From: CAYQNU01 sp964419055
GTDB lineage: Bacteria; Bacteroidota; Bacteroidia; Flavobacteriales_D; Parvicellaceae
Length of the DNA: 64,000 nt
Direction: 5' to 3'
NCBI GenBank assembly: GCA_964419055.1
Contig: CAYQNU010000006.1
Span: forward strand, 1 to 64,000
Under the pieces are notes generated by a model. The model was not told the DNA's origin. It did no database searches and saw only the letters and a program-made list of their open reading frames with translations. Below are positions 35,562 to 44,611 of this stretch, piece by piece. The translations under genes and the position numbers were made by a program. Within the stretch, counting starts at the first letter, position 1. Each line of letters starts with the position of its first letter.

Positions 35562-36233
35562 ATGATGACACAACTCAAACAACTTATTCAACAACAAAAA
35601 CTCTTTTTAACATTGTATCTGTTGGTTTATTTAGTTGGATTATACTTTGTTCTTACTCAGGATAAATTGGCGGGACATGAGTTGTTGAATCAATACAATA
35701 CCCCCTTCTTTGATACATTTTTTTATTACATTACGTATTTAGGAGATGGGGTAATCTCTGTGATAATTTTAGCCATAGTAGCTATTTATAATTACCGTTA
35801 TGCTTTGGTTGGAGCTTTAAGTTTTGGTTTGGCGGCATTGACGACACACGTATTAAAAGTATCTGTTTATGACCATGTAGAACGACCTTACATAGCTCTT
35901 TGGAATTATTTTCATCACAACCCCAACAGTCATTTGGTGCTCGAAACAAATAAACTACACAACTCCTTTCCCAGTGGACATACCACCGGTGCTTTTGCCA
36001 TCTTTATGTTTTTAGCTTTGTATTCAAAAAATAAATGGATTGGTCTCATTTGTTGTCTAATTGCTGTTTTAAGCTCTTTTTCTAGAGTTTATTTATCCCA
36101 ACATTTTGTGGAAGATACGTTAGCAGGTAGTTTAATTGGGATGGGGATTTCTTTGATGGCCTTTGCGATTTATGAAAATATTCAATCTAAAAGACTTACT
36201 ATTCCTGCCGAACCATTGGATTCAAAAATATGA
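35562..36233 (+). CDS. PAP2-family membrane phosphatase
   Basis: 223 residues, about six membrane spans. The three acid-phosphatase motifs are present: KVSVYDHVERP (motif 1), LHNSFPSGHTTGAF (motif 2, PSGH) and SRVYLSQHFVEDTLAG (motif 3). Members act on undecaprenyl diphosphate, phosphatidate or lipid A phosphates at the outer face of the inner membrane. Start is ATG at 35562 (a second ATG follows at once). Its stop overlaps the next gene's ATG by 4 bp, so it is co-translated with a sugar-phosphate transferase, which suggests a role in polyprenyl carrier recycling. Confidence 0.9.
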   Translation: MMTQLKQLIQQQKLFLTLYLLVYLVGLYFVLTQDKLAGHELLNQYNTPFFDTFFYYITYLGDGVISVIILAIVAIYNYRYALVGALSFGLAALTTHVLKVSVYDHVERPYIALWNYFHHNPNSHLVLETNKLHNSFPSGHTTGAFAIFMFLALYSKNKWIGLICCLIAVLSSFSRVYLSQHFVEDTLAGSLIGMGISLMAFAIYENIQSKRLTIPAEPLDSKI

Positions 36234-36817
36234 AACGATTCGTTGATATAATTTCTTCTTTGATAGTCCTGCTAATTGGCTTACCCTTTTTTTTGGTTAT
36301 TGCAGTCTTGATTGTTGTTAGCAGCAAGGGTGGTGTTTTTTTTATTCAAAAAAGGGTAGGTAAAAATAATCTTGATTTCAACATGTATAAATTCCGTACT
36401 ATGAAACCCGATTCGGAATCAAAAGGTCAAATAACAGTAGGTGGAAGAGATGCTCGTATCACCAAAATAGGGTATTGGTTACGTAAATTTAAAATGGACG
36501 AATTTCCTCAATTAATCAATGTAATTAAAGGAGACATGAGCATTGTTGGGCCACGACCAGAAGTAAGGAAATACGTAAGTTTATATTCTAGCGAACAACT
36601 AAAAGTGTTGAGTGTAAGACCAGGTTTAACAGATTTAGCCAGTATAGAATACATTGATGAGAATGAATTGTTAGGAAATTCAACTAATCCAGAGGCAACA
36701 TACATAAATGAAATAATGCCTAAAAAGTTGGAACTTAATTTAAAATATATAGCCCATCAATCGTTGTGGTTAGACATTAAGTTGATATTCAAAACATTTT
36801 TTAAGATTTTAGCGTAA
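36230..36817 (+). CDS. Undecaprenyl-phosphate sugar phosphotransferase (bacterial sugar transferase family)
   Basis: 195 residues, the short PglC-like form. An N-terminal membrane re-entrant helix (IISSLIVLLIGLPFFLVIAVLIV) precedes the catalytic domain with GVFFIQKRVGKNNLDFNMYKFRTMKPDSE, the KMDEFPQLINVIKGDMSIVGPRPE signature and a C-terminal RPGLTDLASIEYIDENELL. It transfers a sugar-1-phosphate to undecaprenyl phosphate, starting glycan assembly. Start is ATG at 36230, overlapping the PAP2 gene by 4 bp. Which sugar is used is unknown. Confidence 0.92.
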   Translation: MKRFVDIISSLIVLLIGLPFFLVIAVLIVVSSKGGVFFIQKRVGKNNLDFNMYKFRTMKPDSESKGQITVGGRDARITKIGYWLRKFKMDEFPQLINVIKGDMSIVGPRPEVRKYVSLYSSEQLKVLSVRPGLTDLASIEYIDENELLGNSTNPEATYINEIMPKKLELNLKYIAHQSLWLDIKLIFKTFFKILA

Positions 36818-36838
36818 CCCTCATTATTCACAAGTTTT

Positions 36839-36967
36839 CTATTGCAAAGCCAAACTATCTTCTACATTTGGAAATGCTCTATATTTTTTAACCCAAAATT
36901 GGGTATGCAATTCCGGATTTAAAAAATCTTTGTGCTTTCCAAATCTATTGATATTTTGACTTTTCAT
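36839..36967 (-). CDS. Small unannotated ORF (42 aa) at the end of the glycan operon
   Basis: A 42-codon frame on the minus strand starting at ATG 36967, 25 bp after the GT2 stop, and ending with TAG at 36839. The product is hydrophilic and aromatic-rich (KSQNINRFGKHKDFLNPEL, then HTQFWVKKYRAFPNVEDSLA). No signal or span is seen. It could be a small protein or the remnant of a larger one. Its frame fills most of the 175-bp gap. I recognise no family. Confidence 0.45.
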   Translation of the reverse strand: MKSQNINRFGKHKDFLNPELHTQFWVKKYRAFPNVEDSLALQ

Positions 36968-36992
36968 AACGAAAACTCATAAATAATACAGG

Positions 36993-37748
36993 TTAACCTT
37001 TTTTAGGTTTTTTAAAAAATTGACCAATTTTTCGGACGGGTTTAATATTCAGCGTATAAAAACGAGGTTTTAGTCCGTTCAATTCCCAAGCCATTCGATC
37101 TTCTTTATTGGCTTTCAACCGATTTTTTAAGGTCACATTACTCTGTCCACCTACGCGCATTTTGGTAATTATTCGAGGTAAATAAGCAAGGGAAATATGA
37201 TGTTTTACTACCATTCTTAGCATCAATTCATAATCCGCAGCTGAGCGCAATACCAAATTATACAAACCGTATTTAGTATATAGTTCTTTTTTTAAAAAAA
37301 AGGTGGGATGAGGTGGCATCCACCCATTTTGAAAAGCATTTTTTTTGAATTTACCCGATTTCCAGTAACGTATTATTTGATCGGTTTGAGTTCTGTTTAC
37401 GTATACTAAATCAGCATAAATAGCATCTGCTGTTCCTATTTTTTTTACAATATCGCTTACTACGGAAACATCAGCATACATATCATCGGAATTAAGTATG
37501 CCAACTAAATCGCCTGATGCCATACTTACTCCTTTGTTCATAGCATCATAGATACCTTTGTCGGGTTCAGAAATAAAGTGACTAATTTTGTGCGCATATT
37601 TGGCAACAATATCCATAGTAGCATCTTTGGAGCCGCCATCAACAATTATATATTCAATATTTTGATAGTCTTGTGAAATAACCGATTGTATGGTATCTTC
37701 AATGGTTTCAGCACTATTGTAAGCTATGGTAATAATAGAGACTTTCAA
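36993..37748 (-). CDS. Glycosyltransferase family 2
   Basis: 251 residues, GT-A fold. The nucleotide-sugar binding start MKVSIITIAYNSAETIEDTIQ and VDGGSKDATMDIVAKYA are followed by the metal-binding DSD-like motif LNSDDMYAD and the acceptor-side AADYELMLRM. It resembles the WcaE/WcaA group in exopolysaccharide clusters. Soluble, with a basic C-terminus that may bind the membrane. It lies 11 bp after the acetyltransferase gene, suggesting they act on the same glycan. Confidence 0.9.
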   Translation of the reverse strand: MKVSIITIAYNSAETIEDTIQSVISQDYQNIEYIIVDGGSKDATMDIVAKYAHKISHFISEPDKGIYDAMNKGVSMASGDLVGILNSDDMYADVSVVSDIVKKIGTADAIYADLVYVNRTQTDQIIRYWKSGKFKKNAFQNGWMPPHPTFFLKKELYTKYGLYNLVLRSAADYELMLRMVVKHHISLAYLPRIITKMRVGGQSNVTLKNRLKANKEDRMAWELNGLKPRFYTLNIKPVRKIGQFFKKPKKG

Positions 37749-37759
37749 TTAGGCTTGAT

Positions 37760-38311
37760 TTAAGATTTAATAATGCGTTCCTTCACCGCTACAGCAGGAT
37801 TTCCTTGGTAAATGGTGTACGCTTCCATTTTACTAGTGGCAATAGAACCAACCGTCAGTAACGAATGTGAGCAGCACGTTACGCCTGGGCAAACTACTGT
37901 TTTGGCTCCAATCCAAACACCATCTTCAAGAGTAATATTTCCAACAATGAGGTCAAAAGCCGAACGTTTGTAATTATGGTTACCGCACAATAATAAAGCT
38001 CCTTGAGAAACACAGACGTTATTTCCCATTTTCACCATTCCTAAATTATCAATCCACACTTGTTCTCCAATCCAACAATAATCACCTATAATTAATTTCC
38101 AGGGATATTTAACGTTAACATTAGGTTTTATTACTACTCCTTTACCTATTTTGGCACCAAACAAACGTAAGAAAAATTTTCGAACACTGATAAACGGCAT
38201 TAATCGGTTTTGCATTATTAAGGCATTCACTGCAAACCAAGCAGCACGTTTCAACTTGCTGCCGGGATTATACCACGAATTATTAAATGTATTTAGTTGG
38301 GTAGTGTTCAT
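37760..38311 (-). CDS. WcaF-like acetyltransferase (left-handed beta-helix)
   Basis: 183 residues from ATG 38311; a TTG four codons upstream falls in the promoter. The WcaF-type N-terminus NNSWYNPGSKLKRAAWFAVN precedes hexapeptide repeats (IGKGVVIKPNVNV, LIIGDYCWIGEQVWIDNLG, GVWIGAKTVVCPGVTC). The catalytic His is in LLLCGNHNYKR. It probably O-acetylates a sugar in an exopolysaccharide. It is the first gene of a minus-strand operon with the GT2 and the small ORF. Confidence 0.88.
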   Translation of the reverse strand: MNTTQLNTFNNSWYNPGSKLKRAAWFAVNALIMQNRLMPFISVRKFFLRLFGAKIGKGVVIKPNVNVKYPWKLIIGDYCWIGEQVWIDNLGMVKMGNNVCVSQGALLLCGNHNYKRSAFDLIVGNITLEDGVWIGAKTVVCPGVTCCSHSLLTVGSIATSKMEAYTIYQGNPAVAVKERIIKS

Positions 38312-38320
38312 TGATGAGTA

Positions 38321-38328
38321 CAAAGATA
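38321..38328 (-). promoter_or_regulatory. -7 promoter element of the acetyltransferase-GT2 operon
   Basis: On the minus strand TATCTTTG is an exact TAnnTTTG match, 9 bp before the ATG at 38311, giving a very short or absent leader. It overlaps the alternative TTG start. Confidence 0.55.
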
Positions 38329-38348
38329 AAAAAAAATGTAGATGAAGT

Positions 38349-38365
38349 ATAATAACCGTTATTAT
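38349..38365. other. Compact palindrome between the phosphatase array and the acetyltransferase gene
   Basis: ATAATAAC-C-GTTATTAT, perfect over eight base pairs with a single central base and one further T-A pair outside. It straddles the stop of the phosphatase stub. It may be an operator for the downstream promoter (38321-38328) or an AT-rich transcription end. The role is not known. Confidence 0.4.
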
Positions 38366-38425
38366 AGTCTAACCCCAATAATGCAGATATCATCGATACC
38401 GAAACGAGCATCGTGATATCTAGCA
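38362..38425 (-). pseudogene. C-terminal stub of a fourth SpoIIE-type phosphatase
   Basis: In one frame this encodes ...GIDDICIIGVRL followed by TAA (38362-38364), matching the last residues of the intact gene directly upstream (QVDDICIIGVRL). Over the last 12 codons, three codons differ by synonymous third-base changes (Gly GGG/GGC, Ile ATT/ATA, Cys TGC/TGT) and one is Ile for Val. The stop-to-stop distance is 64 bp. A recent slip duplication would not give only synonymous changes. It is better explained as the end of an old paralogue whose body was deleted. Confidence 0.75.
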
Positions 38426-40426
38426 TTATAGTCTAACGCCTATAATACAGATATCATCGACCTGTTCTAAGTTACCTTTCCATTTTTCTATGGTGTCATC
38501 TAAAATTCTTTTCTGCTCATTCATTGAATAATAGGAAATAGAAATGAGCAATTCTTTAAGTTGAGAAGCTTTGAATTTCTTACCTTTTTCTCCCCCAAAT
38601 TGGTCTTGATACCCATCAGTAAAAAGATATAAAACATCTCCTTTGCAAAGTTGTAACGAGTGAGTGACAAAAGGTTTGGAGTCTTCATGTTTACCAATAG
38701 GTTGTTTATCACCTTTTATTTCTTCAATACATTGAGCGTCTTTTTTTATTATCCAAAGTGGGTTGTTGGCTCCTGACCAATTCAATTGAATGGCATCATT
38801 ATCATAAGAAAAACTGCAAAGGGAAATGTCCATACCATCTTTTACTTCATCATCACTTTTTTCAAATTCTTGAATGATAATTTCTCTTGTTTTCTCCAAT
38901 ATTTTGCCTGTGTCCGTTATCCCATGTTCTCGTACACTTCTATTAAGTCCGTTGTTACAAACTACACTCACCATAGCTCCCGGCACTCCATGACCTGTGC
39001 AATCTGCAGCAGCCAAAAAGACAACCTCCCCCGTTCCCCCTCCTTGGGAGGGGGCTAAGGGGGAGGTTGTCTCCAACCAATAAAAATCGCCTGCGACAAT
39101 ATCTTTTGGCTTGTAAAGGATAAAATAATCCTTCAATCGTTCTTGTAAAATTCGATTGGGCGGTAAAATGGCACTTTGAATTCTTTTGGCATAAAGAATG
39201 GAATCGGTTATTTCTTTATTTCGAGATTCTAAGAGTTGACTTTGAAGGGTGATTTTCTTACGAGCCTTTTTATTTGTTACGTATCCTTTCCATATAAAAA
39301 AGATAAAAATGAGCAATATTACAAGACTGATTAAAATCACGTTTATAATTTTGCTTTGAGAAGAGAGTTTTTCATTGGTTTCCTTGTCTTTTCCTTCTTG
39401 TTCAAGTGCTTCAATAGCTCGCTGTTTATCAAATTCATAAGACATTTGTAATTCTGTAAATTCTCTAATTTGATCAGAGTTACTTAAACTATCCCTAAGC
39501 TCAATATAATTTATGAAATTGGACAATGCATCTTGGTAATTTGCCAAGGCATTATGGGCTATATATAAACGTTCATAGGAATTTCGTTGATGTTGGATAT
39601 TGCCCGCTTCTTTAGCCAGTTGAAGTGATAATGCTGCGGTATCAATACATTTTTGAAACTCTTTTTGTTCCAACAAAGCCATGCACATGTAATCTAAGGT
39701 TATCGCAACACTGTTTACATCACTCATAGATCGCCAAATGACTAAGCTTTTTGAAAAGTTTTCGATGGCTTTTGTAGGATTTTTTTCGTGTTCCAAATGC
39801 ACTAATCCTATATTTTCAAAATTGGTGGCAATCCCTCTTTGATTATTATGAACACTATTATATTCTAATGCCGAATTAAAATAAAATAAAGCACTATCTG
39901 TTTTGAGTTGCGCAGAAAATAATAGTCCAAGATTATTGTATATCGAAGCCAATCCTTTTTTGTTGTCCTGTTTTTTATGGATTTTAATAGCTTTTTGATA
40001 GTATTGAAACGCATCGTTGAAATCACCTTGAATTGAATGGATTATTGCCATGCCATTGTAACAACTCGTTAATAAAGTGGTGTCTTTTAATTTTTCAGCA
40101 ATTTCAATGGCTTCGATATGATCTTTTAAACCTTCATTGTATAAACCTTTTTCGCGGTGTATGAGTCCTCTGCCCAATAGCGCTTTACACGTTTGTTTTG
40201 ATAATTTGTTTTTTTTGTAGATGTCTAATGCTTTTGTAAAATACGTTTGGCAGGAATCTAACGAACCATCGGTTTCAAAAAATGCATATCCTAGTTGATA
40301 ATAAATTGTTGCTTTTGCAGTATCCTTAAGTGTTGGTTTTAAACAGTTTCTTAGGGAATCAATAGAAGCATAATAGGCGGAGTTACCTATAATGATTAAA
40401 AGCACTATTAATGAAATGAGTTTCAT
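38426..40426 (-). CDS. TPR-SpoIIE family protein phosphatase (paralogue 1) with palindrome insertion
   Basis: 666 residues: signal peptide (MKLISLIVLLIIIGNSAYYA), about six to seven periplasmic TPR units (45-310), a coiled stretch, one membrane span (about 350-375, VILISLVILLIFIFFIW), a linker ITDSILYAKRIQSAILPP, and a cytoplasmic PP2C/SpoIIE domain (about 425-666). Metal-binding motifs VAGDFYWLE, AADCTGHGVPGAMVS, DGMDISLCSF and LFTDGYQDQFGG are intact. The domain contains 17 extra residues (TSPLAPSQGGGTGE) between DFYWLE and AADCTGHG, from a palindromic DNA insertion. It probably dephosphorylates Ser/Thr on a regulatory partner in response to an envelope signal. Confidence 0.9.
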   Translation of the reverse strand: MKLISLIVLLIIIGNSAYYASIDSLRNCLKPTLKDTAKATIYYQLGYAFFETDGSLDSCQTYFTKALDIYKKNKLSKQTCKALLGRGLIHREKGLYNEGLKDHIEAIEIAEKLKDTTLLTSCYNGMAIIHSIQGDFNDAFQYYQKAIKIHKKQDNKKGLASIYNNLGLLFSAQLKTDSALFYFNSALEYNSVHNNQRGIATNFENIGLVHLEHEKNPTKAIENFSKSLVIWRSMSDVNSVAITLDYMCMALLEQKEFQKCIDTAALSLQLAKEAGNIQHQRNSYERLYIAHNALANYQDALSNFINYIELRDSLSNSDQIREFTELQMSYEFDKQRAIEALEQEGKDKETNEKLSSQSKIINVILISLVILLIFIFFIWKGYVTNKKARKKITLQSQLLESRNKEITDSILYAKRIQSAILPPNRILQERLKDYFILYKPKDIVAGDFYWLETTSPLAPSQGGGTGEVVFLAAADCTGHGVPGAMVSVVCNNGLNRSVREHGITDTGKILEKTREIIIQEFEKSDDEVKDGMDISLCSFSYDNDAIQLNWSGANNPLWIIKKDAQCIEEIKGDKQPIGKHEDSKPFVTHSLQLCKGDVLYLFTDGYQDQFGGEKGKKFKASQLKELLISISYYSMNEQKRILDDTIEKWKGNLEQVDDICIIGVRL
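39020..39071. repeat. C/G-rich palindromic repeat inserted in frame in a phosphatase gene
   Basis: Outer arms GACAACCTCCCCC (39020-39032) and GGGGGAGGTTGTC (39059-39071) are perfect 13-bp complements; inner arms CCCCCTCC (39036-39043) and GGAGGGGG (39047-39054) form a second stem with a 3-base loop. Its base composition is quite unlike its AT-rich surroundings. It is absent at this position in both paralogues (40515-42413 and 42560-44593). It resembles the dispersed small palindromic repeats found in many Bacteroidota, and here it is translated. Confidence 0.85.
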
Positions 40427-40514
40427 TCCGCTAAAATAGTAGCTAAAATTGAATTGTAAACTCTATAAAAGTTAGTTTTTTAAAAAAGTTAGATTATACT
40501 TCACTAATTGAGAA

Positions 40515-42413
40515 TTAACAAACTCGAATTCCAATTACGCATACATCATCTACTTGTTCCATACTTCCTCTCCAGTTTTCAAAGGCTTTGTTTAAGACTT
40601 CTTTTTGTTCATCCATGGATTTGTTTTGTAGCGAAAGTAGCAAATCTTTAAATTGCTTATGCATGAATTTTTTTCCTTTTGGTCCCCCAAATTGGTCGGA
40701 GAAACCATCGGTGAAAAAATAAATTTTATCGTTTTCAAAAATTTCAAGGTTGTGAGTTACAAAGGGTTTTTGATCTACGTATTTACCAATTGGTTGCTTA
40801 TCTGCTTTGTATTCAATTAGTTTTTCATTTCTTATGATCCATAAGGGATTATTTGCACCTGACCATTGTATCTGGTTTTTAGAAATCCGAATCAGAGATA
40901 TATCCATGCCATCGTTCACATCGCTATCGCTTTTACTCAATCGATCAATAACTATTTCTCGAGTTCTATCCAATAATTTACCAGTTTCCGTAATTCCTTC
41001 TTCTAACAAAGCTTTCGAGAGCGCATTACTACAAATTACGGATACCATGGCACCAGGTACACCATGTCCAGTGCAATCTGCAGCGGCAATGTATATGTCT
41101 TCGTCAACTTTTTCAAGCCAATAAAAATCACCACTCACTACATCTTTTGGTTTGTACAAAACAAATCCATTATTTACAACTTCATTTAATGATTTTTCAG
41201 ATGGTAATATTGTTTTTTGAATGCGTAAAGCGTAATTTATAGAATCGGTAATTTCCTTGTTTTTAACCTCTACAATGAGTTTTTGATGTTGTATGGTTGT
41301 GTTGAGCTTTTTTGTACGCCAATATATAAAAACTACAAAAATCATAGCCAACAAGGTTAAAATAATAAATAAGTACAACCGTTGGTTTTTGATATCGGAC
41401 TGTGCTTGGGCCACTTTTTGTTCTTCAATCACTAAGTTTTTCTTAGAAATTTCTTTTTCCTTTTCAGATAATGCCAATTTTGATTCAACAGCTTTTACCT
41501 TACTTAATTTTTCAATATTAAAGATTTCTTTTTCGACTTCTAAATATTCTTTTTGTAATTTAAAAGCAGATAAATAATCTTTTTTAGATTCCATTACTTT
41601 AATTAGAGAAGTTAAAGCGTCACTTTTTTCATAAATTAAATTATTTGAATGGGATACAGCATAGCTTAAATAGGCCGCTTCTTCAGCTTTTGCAATATTA
41701 TTTAAATTTAAATATGTGTCCGAAATATAGGTGAGAATAGTGGCTCTACTATCTATCATACCTTCATCCAATGCAATTTTTTCACCTTTTAATAAATAGT
41801 CAAGTGCTACATCATATTCTTTTAATTCGATATAATAGCGTCCAAAATTTTGAAAAAAGTAGTATCGAGTGGATAACGAAACTTCATTATTGAGTAGTTC
41901 CATTTCCTTAAAATAAATTAAAGCACTGTCTAATTGTTTGCGTCTAATATAAGAAGAAGTGAGATTAGATAAGCGACTGTATTGTTGAGCTGAAGATCCG
42001 TATTGTTTACTTATTTTGTATGATTCTAGTAGAATATAATGTGATTGGTCGTGTTCACCAATTCGTTCTAATTGAATACTTTTTAACGAATACAAATAGC
42101 TTAAATTAGTGTAATCATTCTTTTCTTTTGAAAAATTGATACCATTTGTTAATTCAAGCTCAGCCTTTTCATAATCGGTGAATAATAAATAATATTTGGC
42201 TTTACATCCACAAATATCAGCATATACGGATTGATCATTCAACTTTTCGGCTTCTTCGCACAATTTTAGTGACGAATCAGGGTATTCTGAATATACTTCT
42301 GAGGCCAAATCAATGAGTTCTTTAGCCTTACTTTGAGCATATAGATTATTGGTTGTGTTCACAAAAATGACACACAACAACATCAAGAAAAATCTTATTT
42401 TTATAAATTTCAC
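40515..42413 (-). CDS. TPR-SpoIIE family protein phosphatase (paralogue 2)
   Basis: 632 residues with the same design as its neighbours: signal peptide (KFIKIRFFLMLLCVIFVNTT), a TPR region (about 30-290), a charged coiled coil (KLSKVKAVESKLALSEKEKE), a membrane span (about 345-365), the linker ITDSINYALRIQKTILPS and a PP2C/SpoIIE domain. Catalytic motifs VSGDFYWLEKVDEDIYIAAA, DCTGHGVPGAMVSVIC, DGMDISLIRI and FFTDGFSDQFGGPKGKKF are intact. It ends EQVDDVCVIGIRVC. No palindrome insertion. 88 bp before paralogue 1. Confidence 0.92.
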   Translation of the reverse strand: MKFIKIRFFLMLLCVIFVNTTNNLYAQSKAKELIDLASEVYSEYPDSSLKLCEEAEKLNDQSVYADICGCKAKYYLLFTDYEKAELELTNGINFSKEKNDYTNLSYLYSLKSIQLERIGEHDQSHYILLESYKISKQYGSSAQQYSRLSNLTSSYIRRKQLDSALIYFKEMELLNNEVSLSTRYYFFQNFGRYYIELKEYDVALDYLLKGEKIALDEGMIDSRATILTYISDTYLNLNNIAKAEEAAYLSYAVSHSNNLIYEKSDALTSLIKVMESKKDYLSAFKLQKEYLEVEKEIFNIEKLSKVKAVESKLALSEKEKEISKKNLVIEEQKVAQAQSDIKNQRLYLFIILTLLAMIFVVFIYWRTKKLNTTIQHQKLIVEVKNKEITDSINYALRIQKTILPSEKSLNEVVNNGFVLYKPKDVVSGDFYWLEKVDEDIYIAAADCTGHGVPGAMVSVICSNALSKALLEEGITETGKLLDRTREIVIDRLSKSDSDVNDGMDISLIRISKNQIQWSGANNPLWIIRNEKLIEYKADKQPIGKYVDQKPFVTHNLEIFENDKIYFFTDGFSDQFGGPKGKKFMHKQFKDLLLSLQNKSMDEQKEVLNKAFENWRGSMEQVDDVCVIGIRVC

Positions 42414-42559
42414 GAAAAATTACAGAATAAAGTTGTAAAGGTATATTTTCAATTTTAATTTCGAATCAAAATACCAAGCATATTGTAAAAGGTTCAAATT
42501 AATACTAATCAAAAGTGAAGATTGCTACTTTCAAAACTCAAAATCACTTTTTAAAATAA

Positions 42560-44593
42560 TTAAAGACAAATACCTATAATACAAACATCATCAATTTGTT
42601 CAATTGAACCCCTCCATTCTTCAAAGTAATCGTTGATTATAGTGCCTTGTTCTTCCATTGGTTTATGGCAAACTGCCATTAATATTTCTTTCAATTGCAT
42701 AGCCTTGAGTTTCTTGCCTTTTTCACCTCCAAATTGATCTTGGTAACCATCTGTGAGTAAATAAATCATATCACCTTTTTGTAAATAAAAATTATGTGTA
42801 GTGAACGGAACGGTCTCTGCATACTTACCTATAGGCTGTTTATCAGGTCTAATTTCTACTAATTCTGATTTTCCTTCTGTATTTTTTTTTATTATCCACA
42901 ATGGATTATTGGCACCAGACCATTGCAATTTTATTAAGTCATCTTGGTCATCGGACTCTTCTTTACTGATACTACAAATAGAAATGTCCATACCATCTTT
43001 AACATCATCTTCGCTTTTTTCAAATTCTTGAATAATGATTTCGGTTGTTTTATCTAATATTTTACCCGTTTCAGTAATTCCATGTTCACGAACACTTCTA
43101 TTCAAACCATTGTTGCACACCACACTAACCATTGCACCGGGTACGCCATGTCCTGTGCAATCTGCAGCTGCAAATAAAATTTTTCCATTTTTTTCTTCTA
43201 ACCAATAAAAATCTCCTGCCACTATGTCTTTTGGTTTGTAAAGAATGAAACTATTTGGAAAGTACTTTTTTACCAAACGAGTTGAAGGTAAAATAGCGTT
43301 TTGAATGCGTTTAGCATAAACTATAGAATCCGTTATTTCCTTATTTATTTGCTCTAATTGATTGTTTTTTTCATTGATATCTTTACTTTGTGATTCAATT
43401 ACCATACTTCGATAATGGAGCTTTTTATTTTTTTTGATGTTATTAAAAACCACAAAAACAAGTGAAAGAAGCACTAAAGTAATGAATATTATTCCCAATA
43501 AATATGTTTGTTCGGTTGCATTTTGCTCAGCTATTTTAAGGTCTTGAATGGTACTTTTTTGAGTCAATTCAGATATTTCAGCTTCTTTTTGATCTTTAAT
43601 AGCTGAAATTTGAACATCTCTTAGTTTGTTCAAAATGTCTTTTGAAGTTAGAGAATCTTTTAATTCGTATGCTTTTAGAAGATACGAATAAGCCTCCTTA
43701 AAATCACCGGATTCAAACAAAATCTCAGCTCGAATTTTATTATAGCTTAGAAAATCATATGGAGTTCCACCATCAATAATTTGTAAGTGACAACTATCCA
43801 AATAGGTTAATGCGTTTGAATAATTTTTGGCTTTAGATTGTTCGGTTGCTTTGGTCATATAATAAACCAGCAATAGGTACTCATCTTGCTCTTTGTTCAA
43901 AAGTGAGCGCGATTTATTAAGATAAAAGGAAGCTGAATCTATTTCATTGGTTTGAACAAAAAGGTCTCCAATATTTAAATAAATGAGAGCTTTATCGCTA
44001 TCAATATCCATTTTTTCATAATATGCTTTTGCCTTTTTGTAGAAAATAAGGGAGGTCTCCAAATCATCAAATAACTCATAGGCAATGGCAATATTATTAT
44101 AGAAATTACTCGTTATTTCCTCGTCTTTAATTTTTAAGGCTAATTCAATGCCTTTTTCAAAATTTTCAAGGGCATAATCTTTATCGGGTAATTCTAAGTA
44201 AATATTGCCTAATACATTTAAGGCACTCATTATTTTTATCGTATCCTTTAATTGTATAGAGAGTTCTAATGATTTGTCACCATAACGAATAGCTTCGGGG
44301 AAATTTGAGTTGTATAAATAAGCCCAACAAAAGGCATCGTATGCTTTATAAGTAATTTCGAGATCATCACATTCTTTACTATGTTTATATAATTGTTGAG
44401 CTATGAATAAACATTTTACATTGTCAACACCTTGCAAATCGTTAGAGAGGTTATAAAGTGAGTCTGCTTTTAATAAGCATTGGCTGACCTTTTTTTCTAC
44501 TTTTTTTTGAGCGTGAACCTGTAAAGGAATGGTTCCGATTATCCATAAAATGAATAAAAATTTAAACGATTGATATATTTTTTTGGATGTCAA
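42560..44593 (-). CDS. TPR-SpoIIE family protein phosphatase (paralogue 3)
   Basis: 677 residues when started at TTG 44593, which directly precedes a signal peptide (TSKKIYQSFKFLFILWIIGT... VHA). The longer frame from TTG 44614 overlaps the -7 element and is unlikely. TPR units span about 40-320; a membrane span lies near 365-385, then a coiled coil and the linker ITDSIVYAKRIQNAILPS. The PP2C/SpoIIE domain has VAGDFYWLEEKNGKILFAAA, DCTGHGVPGAMVSVVC, DGMDISICSI and LLTDGYQDQFGGEKGKKL. It is the first of three tandem paralogues, 109 bp from the PorP/SprF gene. Confidence 0.9.
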   Translation of the reverse strand: MTSKKIYQSFKFLFILWIIGTIPLQVHAQKKVEKKVSQCLLKADSLYNLSNDLQGVDNVKCLFIAQQLYKHSKECDDLEITYKAYDAFCWAYLYNSNFPEAIRYGDKSLELSIQLKDTIKIMSALNVLGNIYLELPDKDYALENFEKGIELALKIKDEEITSNFYNNIAIAYELFDDLETSLIFYKKAKAYYEKMDIDSDKALIYLNIGDLFVQTNEIDSASFYLNKSRSLLNKEQDEYLLLVYYMTKATEQSKAKNYSNALTYLDSCHLQIIDGGTPYDFLSYNKIRAEILFESGDFKEAYSYLLKAYELKDSLTSKDILNKLRDVQISAIKDQKEAEISELTQKSTIQDLKIAEQNATEQTYLLGIIFITLVLLSLVFVVFNNIKKNKKLHYRSMVIESQSKDINEKNNQLEQINKEITDSIVYAKRIQNAILPSTRLVKKYFPNSFILYKPKDIVAGDFYWLEEKNGKILFAAADCTGHGVPGAMVSVVCNNGLNRSVREHGITETGKILDKTTEIIIQEFEKSEDDVKDGMDISICSISKEESDDQDDLIKLQWSGANNPLWIIKKNTEGKSELVEIRPDKQPIGKYAETVPFTTHNFYLQKGDMIYLLTDGYQDQFGGEKGKKLKAMQLKEILMAVCHKPMEEQGTIINDYFEEWRGSIEQIDDVCIIGICL

Positions 44594-44611
44594 AAAGTGA
44601 ATTTTTCTATG

